Below, piece after piece: positions 9,442-20,229 of a DNA stretch of 64,000 nucleotides. Below the pieces are notes generated by a model. It was not told where the DNA came from. It searched no databases and saw nothing but the letters and a program-made list of their open reading frames with translations. This DNA is from Hypomesus transpacificus (Eukaryota; Chordata; Actinopteri; Osmeriformes; Osmeridae), in the NCBI RefSeq assembly GCF_021917145.1, contig NC_061063.1, positions 750,715-814,714 of the forward strand, in the 5' to 3' direction. The position numbers were made by a program, and so were the translations under genes. How positions within the stretch are numbered: position 1 is the first letter of the stretch; every line of letters starts with the position of its first letter.

Positions 9442-11102
9442 CAGTGCCCTCCAAAAGTATTGGAACAGTGAGGCCAATTCCTTTATTTTTGCTGTAGACT
9501 GAAAACATTTGGGCTTGACATCAAACGATGAATGTGAAACCAGAGATCAACGTTTCAGCTTTTATTTCCAGGTATTTACATCAGGATCTGATGCACAAAT
9601 TAGAAAATATCACCTTTTTGTTCGAACCCACCCATTTGTCACGTGAGCAAAAGTATTGGAACATGTGACTGACAGGTGTGTTTTGTTGCCCAGGTGTGTC
9701 CTATTACATACATTATTCAATCAATAAATACCACTGAATGTCTACACTCAGGTTCAGATTGGGTTAGATAGGTTTTGTATATGCAGACTGTATTCAGAGG
9801 TGAAAACAACATGAAAACCAGAGCGCTGTCTTTGGGTGAAAAACAAGCAATTGTGAGTCTTAGAGAAGATGGAAAATCAATCAGAACCATTGCAGAAACA
9901 TTGGCCATAGCCAGTACAACCATTTGGAATGTCCTGAAGAAGAAGAAAACTACTGGTGTACTAAGTAACAGACGTCGAACAGGTAGACCAAGGAAAACAT
10001 CAGCAGTTGATGACAGAAACATTGTGAGAGCTGTAAAGAAAGACCCTAAAACAACTGTTAGTGAGATCAGCAACAACCTCCAGATGGCAGGAGTGAAGGT
10101 ATCACTATCTACTGTTCGCAGAAGACTTCATGAACAAAAGTACAAGGGCTACACCAGAAGATGCAAACCACTAATTAGCAAGAAGAATAGGAAGGCCAGG
10201 CTGGAAATTGCCAAAAAGTACAGAGATGAACCTCAAAAATTCTGGGACAAAGTTTTATGGACTGATGAGACAAAGATTAACTTTTACCAAAGTGATGGAA
10301 AGGCTAAAGTTTGGAGAAAGAAAGGAACTGCTCATGATCCCAAACACACAAGCTCATCTGTGAAACACGGTGGAGGTAATGTCATGGCTTGGGCTTGCAT
10401 GGCTTCTTCTGGGACGGGCTCATTAATCTTCATTGAGGATGTAACACATGATGGCAGCAGCAAAATGACCTCGGAAGTTTACAGAAACATTTTGTCTGCC
10501 AATTTAAGGAAAGATGCAACCAAACTGATTGGCAGAGCCTTCATCATGCAGCAAGATAACGACCCAAAACACACTGCCAAAACAACAAAGGAGTTCATCA
10601 GGGGCAAGAAATGGAAGGTATTAGACTGGCCAAGTCAATCTCCAGACTTAAACCCTATAGAGCATGCATTTTACCTGCTTAAGAGGAGACTGAAGGGAGG
10701 AACCCCACAAAACAAACAACAACTGAAAGAGGCTGCAGTGAAAGCCTGGGAAAGCATCAAAAAGGAAGAATGCAAAAGTTTGGTGACGTCAATGGGTCAC
10801 AGACTTGCTGCAGTTATTGAAAGCAAAGGATTTGCAACTAAATATTAAGTCTTATTCACTTAAATATGTTTTAAGTATATCTGTTCCAATACTTTTGCTC
10901 ACATGACAAATGGGTGGATTCAAACAAAATGTGATATTTTCTTAGTTGTGCATCAGATCCTGATGTAAATACCTGGAAATAAAAGCTGAAACGTTGATCT
11001 CTGGTCTCACGTTCATTATTTGATGTCAAGCCCAAATGTTTTCAGTCTACAGCAAAAATAAAGGAATTCGCCTCACTGTTCCAATACTTTTGGAGGGCAC
11101 TG
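9442..11102 (+). mobile_element. Full-length Tc1/mariner element
   Basis: The 1661-bp element is flanked by TA on both sides. The ends read CAGTGCCCTCCAAAAG and CTTTTGGAGGGCACTG. The terminal inverted repeats are long, about 220-230 bases each. Each carries the aaaagtattggaac word twice, at its outer end and again about 200 bases in (9649 on the left, near 10880 on the right). This matches the IR/DR layout of several fish Tc1 groups. It encloses one uninterrupted transposase gene. Ends, spacing and coding region are all intact, so recent mobility is plausible. Confidence 0.95.
9775..10848 (+). CDS. Tc1-family transposase (DD34E), apparently intact
   Basis: The frame encodes 357 residues from the first ATG; the second ATG at 9811 (MKTRALSLGE) better matches usual family starts. 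A bipartite paired-like DNA-binding region occupies roughly residues 15-135, split by the GRPRK AT-hook-like motif at 70-74. The DDE catalytic triad is complete: D164 in LWTDETK, D261 in QQDNDPKHTA and E296 in DLNPIEHAF, with 34 residues between the last two. A Gly-rich strip (KHGGGNVMAW) lies at 198-206. The length is typical of an undamaged Tc1 transposase of about 340 residues. The protein would bind the terminal repeats and cut and paste the element into TA sites. Confidence 0.95.
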   Translation: MYMQTVFRGENNMKTRALSLGEKQAIVSLREDGKSIRTIAETLAIASTTIWNVLKKKKTTGVLSNRRRTGRPRKTSAVDDRNIVRAVKKDPKTTVSEISNNLQMAGVKVSLSTVRRRLHEQKYKGYTRRCKPLISKKNRKARLEIAKKYRDEPQKFWDKVLWTDETKINFYQSDGKAKVWRKKGTAHDPKHTSSSVKHGGGNVMAWACMASSGTGSLIFIEDVTHDGSSKMTSEVYRNILSANLRKDATKLIGRAFIMQQDNDPKHTAKTTKEFIRGKKWKVLDWPSQSPDLNPIEHAFYLLKRRLKGGTPQNKQQLKEAAVKAWESIKKEECKSLVTSMGHRLAAVIESKGFATKY

Positions 11103-11249
11103 TATGTGTCCTGGTAGAAGCCTTCCCCCCCCAGGACACAGAGGGAGCCCCAGGGACAAAATATCAGAAGAAACTGAAGGTGGGCTCTTTCTCTATCTCA
11201 ATATCTCTCGCTCTCTCTCCTTCTTTCTCTCTTTTTTTTTTTGTTCAAG

Positions 11250-11601
11250 ATTTCCACATTGTTTGTTTGGCCCCTCATCATGTGTGCACTCCTCTTCTCT
11301 CAAAGAATCTTCTTCAACTTCCTGGAAGAAATGTTCAGTTTCCCCGCAGCCTTCTACTCCTGCTAGACTGCGCTGATGCCCAAGCTGCTGGGGCAGGTGC
11401 ATCACTACCAGGGGGTCATGTTTACCGACTGGACAGAAGACGAGGACCAGGACGAGGGTCAACACGGACACCCAGACCTGGACGAGGATCAGCAGGACTC
11501 TGATGATCCTGCTGGTTATCGTCACCGTGACGCTGGAACACGGGATGGTTACGATGACCATGAAGGACCTGAGATGGAGTCTGCTGGCTTGGAAAAGGCC
11601 G
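11250..11601 (+). pseudogene. Gene X acidic exon, copy B
   Basis: The exon starts after a long pyrimidine tract ending ttgttcaag, in phase with the exon ending at 11179. It begins ISTLFVWPLIMCALLFSQR, a hydrophobic stretch, then carries the same TAG stop as copy A and the acidic segment, ending at donor GGTGAGA. This copy shows the acceptor that lies outside the window for copy A. Confidence 0.4.
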
Positions 11602-12162
11602 GTGAGACAAACTCCTCATCTTCATCCTCCCACTCCTCCTCCAGCTCCTCCACCTCCAGGCTCGGGCCCCCAGCCCATGGGGCGACCATCGGGGGCCGCT
11701 CAGAAAGGCCGACCCCCCCATCCTCCAGAGATGGTTCACACTGGCAAGTTGAAAACCACACCACAAACTGGCACTAGGTAGAACTGACCTGAGTCAGCGA
11801 TAAGAAGGGGCACCATGTAGCCATCTCAATGATTCTGTGTCTTTGCTCTCACTTCTAAACCCAAAAGAAACAGAAGACTTTCCTCAAGGATGGACAAAAT
11901 GTGGCTGCCAAGGGGAAAAAGACACACAGAATATTCAAGACCAACAAAGTGTCTCCCCTCATCTTTGAACATGAGTTCCTGACTGCATATCTGCTCATTT
12001 AAGCTTTCCCACTCTTGTTGGCTCTCCCACCAGTTCACACACACGGACACGCACACACACAGACATGCAGACACGCACGCACACAATTTTTAAGTGAGAG
12101 GTCACAGTGGTGAAGTTCTGTGTGATGTCATATCCTGTTGTGTGACGGTGTTTCCTGTCCAG

Positions 12163-12285
12163 GCCCAGATCTTGGCGAGTCCTCCATTGCAGGAAAGGAA
12201 AAAGTCCATCAAAGCCTTCTTACGGAGGATCTCTGCAGCACTCTCCAGGGCTTTCTGCTTCGGCTGCGTGAAGGACAAAGGGTGC
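12163..12285 (+). pseudogene. Gene X exon interrupted by foldback, copy B
   Basis: This is the counterpart of 894-1016 with one replacement, SPPLQ instead of SLPLQ. It is interrupted by the same foldback at the same base. Confidence 0.35.
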
Positions 12286-12874
12286 TGTCAGGTCAAATAG
12301 TGTCCTAGGGCCAAATAGTGTCCTACCTGACGTCACAATGCCGTTCCGAAGCAAGGACGCGTCCGTCGCTATGCCAACCTTAAATTCCTGAGATATTTAC
12401 GCGTGCTAGCAGGAAACTGTCATGGTTGCTATACTGGTTACTAGGTAGGAAGTTTTGTATTTAGGCTTATTTAAACCAGTTTATTCTACTCTACTATTTA
12501 AAGTTTTCACTCGTTCGACATTCCTGAGACAGCAACGCGCGCAGGTAGAATACTATACGTGTTGCCTTCCCGGTCTGTTAAAATTGATGCTAAATAAGTG
12601 AATTCTTTTGACGAAAACAATTAGCCAGCTAGCACTAGCTATCAAACGAGTGAAAACTTTAAATAGTAGAGTAGAATAAACTGGTTTACATAAGCCTAAA
12701 TACAAAACTTCCTACCTAGTAACCAGTATAGCAACCATGACAGTTTCCTGCTAGCACGCGTAAATATCTCAGGAATTTAAGGTCGGCATAGCAACGGACG
12801 CGTCCTTGCTTCGGAACGGCATTGTGACGTCAGGTAGGACACTATTTGGCCCTAGGACACTATTTGACCTGACA
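12286..12874. mobile_element. 589-bp foldback element, copy B
   Basis: It has the same inverted arms and gtgc flanks as 1017-1605, with a few single-base differences. At 12451 the left arm reads aggtagg, matching the right arm, where unit A has aggcagg. Confidence 0.85.
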
Positions 12875-13037
12875 GTGCCACCTGCTCACTCAACTGGCTG
12901 CAGCGACAGAGGGAGAACCTCAGGATGCAAATTACGTAATTACATGTCAGAACTGCTGCTACATAGAGAGGCTGATTAACATGTGTTAAAGTAATTGTAA
13001 ACAGCAACTTTACATCAGTGTAAAAGTGACCTTAAAC

Positions 13038-14840
13038 CAGGGGTGCAAAACTAATTTTAGGTAAGGGCCCACATACTGCCCACTTTGGATCTCAAGTGGG
13101 CCAGACCAGTAAAATCATAGCATAATAATGCATATATAACGACAATATTTCTTAATGTTTCAATCATTAGTGAAGGTTTTTGATGATAAACCCAATTTTA
13201 AGGTCTTTCAAAAGTAAACGAGAAACATAAAGACAAAAAAACTCAGACATCAGCCCACTGTTTATCTCCCTGGGCTCACTCGCATATTTGACAACATTTC
13301 ACGCTAGGTGACAAATTATCTTTAATTAGCTAATAGATAGTAAATAGTTCGATTTCACACGCCTGTGACCAGTGTTGGGGAAAGTTACTCAAAAAAGTCA
13401 TATAGTATTAGTTATTACTATATATTAGTTATTATTAATTACTTATTATTGTTCAGTAAGAATAGTGTGATTAAGTTATGTTCAATAACAAATTACCCAT
13501 CTCAATTAAGGAAGCTGATACTGTCTCGACATTTAAAACTAGATTAAAAACGTTCTTGTTTAGTCAATTCTATGATTGTTAAAGGGAAGTATGTGTTGTG
13601 CTTTCTATGTAAACCTGGGGTGTGTGCTTGCCTATGTGTGTATCACATGTAACTTTTACATTTTAATTATAGCTTATGTTCACATTGCCCAGCTAGATGT
13701 TACAAATAAAGTAAACCTGTTACTGTATATTGTAAGTATTATTATTATTATAGTTCCGTTGCTGTATATTGTTACTGTTATAGTTTTTATTACTAGTTGG
13801 AGACAACGGGGGACTGGTTGTTTTCATCCTTATTCGTATAAGTATAACCTACTTTAGAGTTCTTTCCCCTGGAACAGATTTCATGTTCCAACTGAGGGGG
13901 GCTGTCGTTGTTTTGGTGTGTGGGGCTGCATCAAATACCCTTTTTGCTCTGTTAAATTGCTGCACTAGTCCACACTTGACCGGTGGGGATCTCATTCTAT
14001 TATGACTGTAACTGTTAGCTGCTCCTGGCATTCTCTAATCCCTGCTCTCCTCTCTGTCCCCCCCCCCCCCCCCCCCCACACACACACACATTCCCTGTGG
14101 TGTGGGGGGTTTGAGCTGTCAGGACCTGCTTGGTCGTCGGTCTGCCTACGCTGAACCAGGTCGTCACCCGGAATCCAGTCTCCATGACGGCCAACAGCGA
14201 GTTTCCCGGTCCCATCCAACGTCTATAAAGCCGAACAATGGATTTTGGTGTTTCAAAACCCATTGACACTGTATGACTATGTTTAGCTTGTGTTCTGCTC
14301 CTCTCTCTTACCAACCGTCTCTGGAGGAGGGGATCCCTCTCTGAATTGCTCCTCCCAAGGTTTCTTCCATTTTTTCACCCGGTGGGAGTTTTTCTGGGAG
14401 TTTTTCCTTGTCTTCCTTGAGGGTTTAGGTTGGTTGAGGGGCAGTTCTATGGGCGCATGTGAAGCCCTCTGTGACATGCTTGCGTGTAAAAAGGGCTATA
14501 CAAATAAATTTGATTTGATTCAATCATTGGTGAAGGTTTTTGATGATAAACCCTAGTTTAAGGTCTTTCAAAAATAAACTAGAAACATAAGACAAAAAAC
14601 TTAGACATCAGCTCTTCTCTGCTGATTCCCTTGTTTTGTGACGCGTTTGACGTCAAATGCGTCACAAAGCGAGCAGCGGGCACTGCTGCCTGTACTCATA
14701 AACCTGCATATTCTTAACAGACATTTGGATTCGGAATAGCGGTTACTTTTATAGAAATGCAATTGATGTCTTCCTGTAATTTTCAAACTTAGCAAAAACA
14801 TCAGACGGGCCGAGCTGGACGTCCATGTTTGACCCCCCTG
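13038..14840. mobile_element. hAT-type element with nested LINE, copy B
   Basis: It has the same ends as 1769-3568 and the same 8-bp flank ccttaaac (13030-13037 and 14841-14848). The nested L2-like LINE occupies about 13479-14520. It differs from copy A mainly in the length of the C and CA runs near 14058-14090. Confidence 0.85.
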
Positions 14841-14848
14841 CCTTAAAC

Positions 14849-17312
14849 ACTAGCCTTTCTACAGCTTTTACACACACATGACCAAACTATGTATTTTGAG
14901 AATCCTACTTGAGTTATTTCAGAATAGTTAGGAGTGCTTGCCTTTGGCAGCACAAGCTATTCAACCCTCTACAATGCAAATAAATTTCACGCTAGGTGAC
15001 AAAAAATTATCTTTAAAATTATCTTTAAAATTATCTTTTATCTTTAATTATCTTTATATTAAAAATTATCTTTATCTTTAAATTATCTATCTTTTAAGAT
15101 AGATATCTTTATCTTTAATGTGACAACATGTGTCTTAAGTTCAATCCAATGACGTCCGACGAGGCAAGGCAAGGACAATACAAGGAATGAAATACAGGCT
15201 TATATGGGGCCCACACAGCATAGCAAAGAGATCCACAAACCTTCTCACCTCCCAACCCCCCAGGAAGTTTTGCATCTCATTAACATTTCTCAGGTATGCG
15301 AAGGTCAACTCGTTGTATTGGAGTAGTCCTTTTGCAAGTGCCCCTGTCTTTTGCAAGTGCATGCACAGTCTTCGGGAGGATATTTCGTCGGCCTTGTCTG
15401 AAATCTTCCCTCACGAACGGACCAAATAGGCCTAAATATAGGCTACATACAAGATATGTGGAAAAGCAGTTTAAATGGGGTTTGTACATTTGACGGCTTG
15501 CAGGATGCTTTGTTTGAGCTCTGGGATCATTGCGCCGGTGAGGAACGACGTTGTCGTTTTTTCCGCATGCAACCCCTCAAACTGTGAGTATGTTTAAGGG
15601 TAAGCCAACTCCTGTTGCATGTCGTATGGACCGAGGCTAGACATTTTTTTCCAAGTCTGCAAAGTTGATTAGCCTCGAAGTTTTGGTTATTTAGCTTTCC
15701 TTGTGGCAAGTCACGTCAAAAATCAAGTTTGAAGTCAGACCGATGTGCTGTGAATTGCCTGTGACTTGTAAAATAACATACATAGGCTGCTTTCATTGTA
15801 TCTTTCCTCTTCGCTAGAATACACTGCCTTCTGTGGAATATGCAAGTAGGACATTTCGGAGTTATTTTTAGGAGTTGTAGGCTAGTGGAAGTGCTTCCAT
15901 GGTGAGAAAGGGAATGGCTCTCACTACAGGGCATTGATCCAATAAGTCATTCGGAAAGAGCGCTTGTTGTTTATTTTATTACCAAATGCGTGACAATGTA
16001 TGTGGTTAACGCGTGTTAATGTTTACAGTCATGTCAGCCAATAGTCAGGACATTCGTTTTTGTTGTTTGAGTTTTGCTGAAGTTGTAGGACACGAATTGG
16101 ACTGTTAACGTCGTCGCCTGCCTGTGTGTGTTCCAGGCCTGGTAGCAGGCCCCGTCACCGAACGACTCGATGCGCAATGTGTTACGGCAAATGTATCTCG
16201 CCTGGCATTGGCTTAAAGAAGAAACGTTGAAAGGTAGTAGCCTAGTTAGTTGGCATGTAGAGTTAGGAAGGCCTACGTTGATTTATTTTCTTGCTACCTG
16301 TCTGTTTTGTCACGAGGCCTTTCAAATAGGCCCTACCACCACGTCTTGAGATGCGAGTTGCTGACCCAGCTCGCTGACGTCGAACTGCAAGCTAGCCAAC
16401 ATGTTTACGCAAATAAGGGTCGTCTAGAAATGAACTGTCGTCGGTAAAGCCAACTCTCTCAAATGTTAATATTTAGGGCGCAACTGGACCTCGCCCGCTA
16501 TTAACTCAATACCACGCATTTGTTTATTACCAGAGAATGTCTAATATAGGCTCTGTTATTACCATCGACCTTGTTAGCAGTTGTAATGGATGTTCATGTT
16601 GTTGCGCAGCTTCTAAACATGCCTTTGCATACTAGTTCACGAGTTATCCTCCTGAACGTGTGTGTGAAATTCAAAGGCAACATGTTAACTTGTATAGGTA
16701 GGCGTAACTAAAGTAGGGCTATTGGGCTAATGTGACTTTACACTGCAGATCTTTTCCCTTGCATGAATGATTCAGACAAGATTGATCTTCTTTCCCAACT
16801 GATGCCCAAAATGCATATCCACTGTGCTGAACAGCGTGACGCACCGGTCTTCTGTTGGGAAGCCTGCTGTGGCTGCTGCTGATGTCCAGCAGATGGCAGG
16901 GTTTTGTCGTAGCCAGAGTCCGCTGTTCACATAGCTGTTGTTTGTTCTTCCGTGAGCATAACAGTCTTCAAATAGGCTACCACGAAAATACGAAATATTT
17001 CACCAACACATAATGTACATGTTAATGGCTGGTTGCTTCTCGGAAGATTAGCCTAACTGCGATTGTTTTCGATTGTTTTATCTTTCATTTCCAATTGGAG
17101 GGCCGTGTATCACGTGACAGCTACACCACGTTTTCGCGTTAGTTTTCAAAGACTACACGTTGATTAGAGCGATTTTCCTTTGCTGTTGATGTTTTTTTCT
17201 CCGTTTAGTTTCTGTACGGATTATGTAGCCTAGCTCATTAGTACAATCGTGAAGTCCTATATCAATATGACGTTCCTGAGAATGACTCCGGTCCCTCGAG
17301 GGGCGGTGCGGT
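14849..17312. other. Unit spacer upstream of U2, copy B
   Basis: This is nearly base-for-base the same as 3577-6040, including the AT-rich aattatcttt tract at about 14993-15118. No gene is supported. Confidence 0.5.
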
Positions 17313-17502
17313 ATCGCTTCTCGGCCTTTTGGCTAAGATCAAGTGTAGTATCTGTTCTTATCAGTTTAATATCTGATACGTCCCCTACCCGGGGACCATA
17401 TATTAAATTGATTTTTGGAACAGGGAGATGGAATAGGGGCTTGCTCCGTCCACTCCACGCATCGACCTGGTATTGCAGTACCTCCAGGAACGGTGCACTT
17501 CC
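17313..17502 (+). ncRNA. RNU2: U2 spliceosomal RNA gene, copy B
   Basis: The RNA sequence is identical to copy A, with the branch-site pairing segment, Sm site GATTTTTGG and 3' hairpins intact. The only nearby change is upstream (gtgcggt versus gtgtggt). Since both the gene and most of the flank are identical, either recent duplication or gene conversion keeps the copies alike. Confidence 0.95.
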
Positions 17503-18452
17503 CCTTCTGGGGAAAACAAAAGGTCTAATATAAAAGTTCATATACTGCAGTGGGTGTTAAAATCACGCTTAGTAGGCTAATACGTGTTTCTCGTAAGGTA
17601 GTCATGTCAAACCATCTCCGATTTGCTCACACTACAAACCCAGAGCCAAAGCGCCACTTCTGAAATGGGTTTTCCTTGAGTACGGAAGTCCAACCACTGT
17701 CTGGAAGGCTCTGTGGTTCTCTCATCTCCATTTGGGTTTATGTTCAGGCTTTGACTGGATATTTTGTGTGACTGGTTTGTTGGTACTGCGAGCTCTCTCC
17801 ACCACAGCCAGGAAAACACGCACTGAGCTGGCTCCTCAAGTCAACCTGGCAGAAATACTAACGTTTCTGATGTCAGTTTAACCACAACGAATGAAACATG
17901 GATCTATAAACACTGACTGGAGTCAAGCTGTGATGTGTACCTCTGCAGTGATGCTGTTGTTTCAGCCTTTCATAAGCAGACAAAGTTCAGAATATGACAC
18001 TCCCTTACGTTACTGGAAGGGGCCAACACAAATACAGTATTTACTGTACTGTTCAAAAGTCATAAGCCTCCAAGATTTTGTACGTTAATTTTGTCTTCAC
18101 TTTGTCGGTAGCCAGTGAAGCCACCTCCCTGACATGAGTTTTTGCAGGTTGGGATGTTTGCGTTATTCATCCCCTTTACTTTCAGTTGAGCTGCAGGCTG
18201 CAGCCCCCCCCCCCCCCCCCCCCCCCCCACCTACCTGGCTAAAGTCTTGCAATTTAGTAATACCTAAACATGGGTCAGGCCCAACATCACCCCAGTGGTC
18301 TCTACGGATAAGAGAGCCCAAAAACAGAAGGGAAAAAAGAAGAAAGGATTATTTCGTTTCTTATCCCTGCTGACCTGTGTTGGAACCTGTACTAGATCAG
18401 TAACGCAGCACTCTGTTACTCATCCCTTCCTTGTATTTCCTCTCCTCTACAG
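17503..18452. other. U2 downstream spacer, copy B
   Basis: It is collinear with 6231-7779 of unit A minus the 588-bp insertion, whose empty target lies near 18040. It holds a 25-base C-run at 18204-18228. No gene is seen. Confidence 0.6.
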
Positions 18453-18789
18453 CTCATTGGCGGCCAGGTGAGACAGTATCTGTCTCAGGAGTGTTCCAAG
18501 ACAGACGTCAACGTCTCGTTTCTGGCTTACAAAAGGGTGAGAACTGCAACACTACGATAGGATAGATAGTACCTCCCACACTTGATCCCAGCAAGCTGAT
18601 TCATCCCTTTAGGACTCTTAAATGTAAAAGGTGTGTGTGTGTGTGTGTGTGTGTGTCTCCTGTCCACCCAGCAAACTGATGTATCCATCACGGAAGCCAG
18701 CATGGTGGTGGGTCCAGATGGGATTCCGCGCACCACAGCCAGAACTTCCTGGGGGTCCAAAAACACCTCGATCCACTGGGACGAGTTCT
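18453..18789 (+). pseudogene. Gene X exons, copy B, cut by the unit boundary
   Basis: The first exon (18453-18536) matches copy A except for a Thr-to-Arg change (GGQVTQ to GGQVRQ) that also creates a GTGAGA donor-like word inside the exon. The second exon (from 18672) follows a lengthened GT run and stops matching after base 18789, where foreign sequence begins. This copy therefore lacks the Ser/Asp/Glu-rich end. Confidence 0.5.
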
Positions 18790-18795
18790 TAGCTC

Positions 18796-20229
18796 CTTAG
18801 ATTAGCTAATGGATAGTAAATAGTTCGATTTCACTCGCCTGTGACTAGTGTTGGGGAAAGTTACTCAAAAAAGTCATATAGTATTAGTTATTACTATGTA
18901 TTAGTTATTATTAATTACTTATTATTGTTCAGTAAAAATAGTGTGATTAAGTTACATTATTACTTTCTGTACAAAGTAATATCATTACTTATTATAGTAC
19001 TTTTACCATTATTTTTAGAAGCGAGTTGTGGAAATGGGTCACCATCTCTCTTATGGTTTAAAGTGGATTTTTCGCTAGCTTTCAGCTTTGTTTCTTTTCA
19101 GCTTTGTTTCTGTGGACACTGTCAAAAAGTTTGAAGTGCTGATTTTGGCACTTCAGTAGATAATATTTTGTTAGGACGCAGTTTTCATTTCACCTTACAG
19201 TTTTTTCCAGTATCTTCAATGAAAGCGAAATATGTGGATATTTCCACGCCAAAAACATAACACGTTCTGCGGCCATGATTGCTGTTGTGTTTGCCTGCAG
19301 CATGAATCAATGGCAGCCTTCCAAATAGACACATATTTGCAGCAAACACTTCATCAAAGCTAAGCACCAGTAAAGTTAAACAAGTATATCATTTATCGTA
19401 TTTTTTGCCATAAAACACATCTTTATGTAATCAGTTTGACAGTTTGTTGTGTATCGAGGCGACCATCTGCAGGGGTCATAGTGAGACAAAGTTAGCTAGT
19501 TAACTAAATAGTTGGGTTGTTGTGTTAAACGCCAACACTTGCAGTTTGTGTCCATATCTTTCCTTTTCTTTAGCTTAAAGGCGATCCAAAGAAACATGGG
19601 AAGGTAAATGTGCAGACTTTTGCTGCGTCTCAAAGGTGTGAGTTCAAAAATAAACTAGAAACATAAAGACAAAAAACTCAGACATATTTCTGCCCTCCAA
19701 GTCACTGAGCATGTCACGTGACTGAAAACTATGAATTAGTTAATTTACTGCTGCTCAACAACGAAAACGGAGATTGCCAAAGTAACGGAAAGTCGCTAGA
19801 TTTGTCGCTCGTGGCTAGATAAGATTTATTGTCGCTAGGGAAGGTAACACGCTACACCGCCTCTGTTGCTTTCTCTCACAAAAAGATTGACTTGCTTTTT
19901 ACGGCACTCGTCACGCACAAAGAGATGGATGCAAAAAAGCTAAAATCTCAGTCTGAGCAGAAAACGTTTAATTATTAAATTTTTTGTTATCAAGAGAATT
20001 TAAGATTACTGTTCCTTGTTCAGATTATTCTTGCTCTGCCAACTGCGAAAGAGCCTTCAGTGCCCAAAATAGAATAAAAACAGATGTCCGCAGCAGTCTC
20101 ACATCCTCACGCCTTTCAGACCTGATCTTCATTTCAACAGAAGGCCCAGAGCTTCATGATGAGCCATCATCAGCTGTGGAGATGTGGCTGAAGTCAAGTG
20201 GCAAGAGAAAGCCATTTGCTTATAAATGA
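18796..20229 (+). mobile_element. Decayed hAT element with transposase fragment
   Basis: Bases 18796-18960 repeat the interior of the hAT elements in units A and B (about 2054-2215), but without the LINE. A further match (gaaacataaagacaaaaaac) occurs near 19655. At 19984-20229 an open frame encodes ANCERAFSAQNRIKTDVRSS followed by LTSSRLSDLIFISTEGP, which is the C-terminal dimerisation region of hAT transposases. Earlier catalytic parts are not recognisable. The fragment is too short to be active. Element ends were not located. Confidence 0.7.

Larger units (their letters stand above)
9415..11179 (+). pseudogene. Gene X exon split by a Tc1 insertion
   Basis: The left half (9415-9441, after ccacag) reads VPEGFNAQL. 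The right half (11105-11179, ending at AAG/GTGGGC) reads CVLVEAFPPQDTEGAPGTK and then YQKKLK. The two halves join in frame across a single TA once the 1661-bp Tc1 element is removed, so the transposon landed inside a coding exon at its TA target. With the element in place the exon cannot be translated. The exon ends in phase with the next one at 11250. Confidence 0.6.
1..11270. repeat. Tandem duplication, unit A (11.27 kb, left end cut by window)
   Basis: Base 1 onward is repeated almost exactly from base 11271. The spacing is 11269-11272 bases over the first 6.7 kb and differs only by small indels, mostly in C-runs and CA-runs. Substitutions are rare, for example SLPLQ in A versus SPPLQ in B in one exon, and single changes near 1176, 1473 and 1522. 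The unit carries exons of an unrecognised gene, a 589-bp foldback, a hAT element with a nested LINE, one U2 RNA gene, a 588-bp insertion and a Tc1 element. Its true left boundary is not visible because identity already exists at the first bases. Direct head-to-tail orientation is seen. Unequal crossing-over is the usual cause; a false duplication of two haplotypes by the assembler is the main alternative. Confidence 0.96.
11271..18789. repeat. Tandem duplication, unit B (truncated copy)
   Basis: This is the second copy of the unit, collinear with 1-8110. The copies match through the shared word gacgagttct and then diverge completely: A continues with the rest of an exon, B with tagctccttagattagct. 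The parts of unit A at 8111-11270, including the Tc1 element, have no counterpart here, so B is incomplete or the array ends here. B lacks the 588-bp insertion found at 6771-7358 of A and shows the uninterrupted site near 18040. Its C-run at 18204-18228 is shorter than the one in A. Confidence 0.95.

Noticed and set aside
7780..11601. Assignment of gene X to mitoguardin or another helical membrane-protein family
   Set aside because: Short word similarities (such as DVVFELILM) did not extend to a consistent alignment from memory, so no family name is given.
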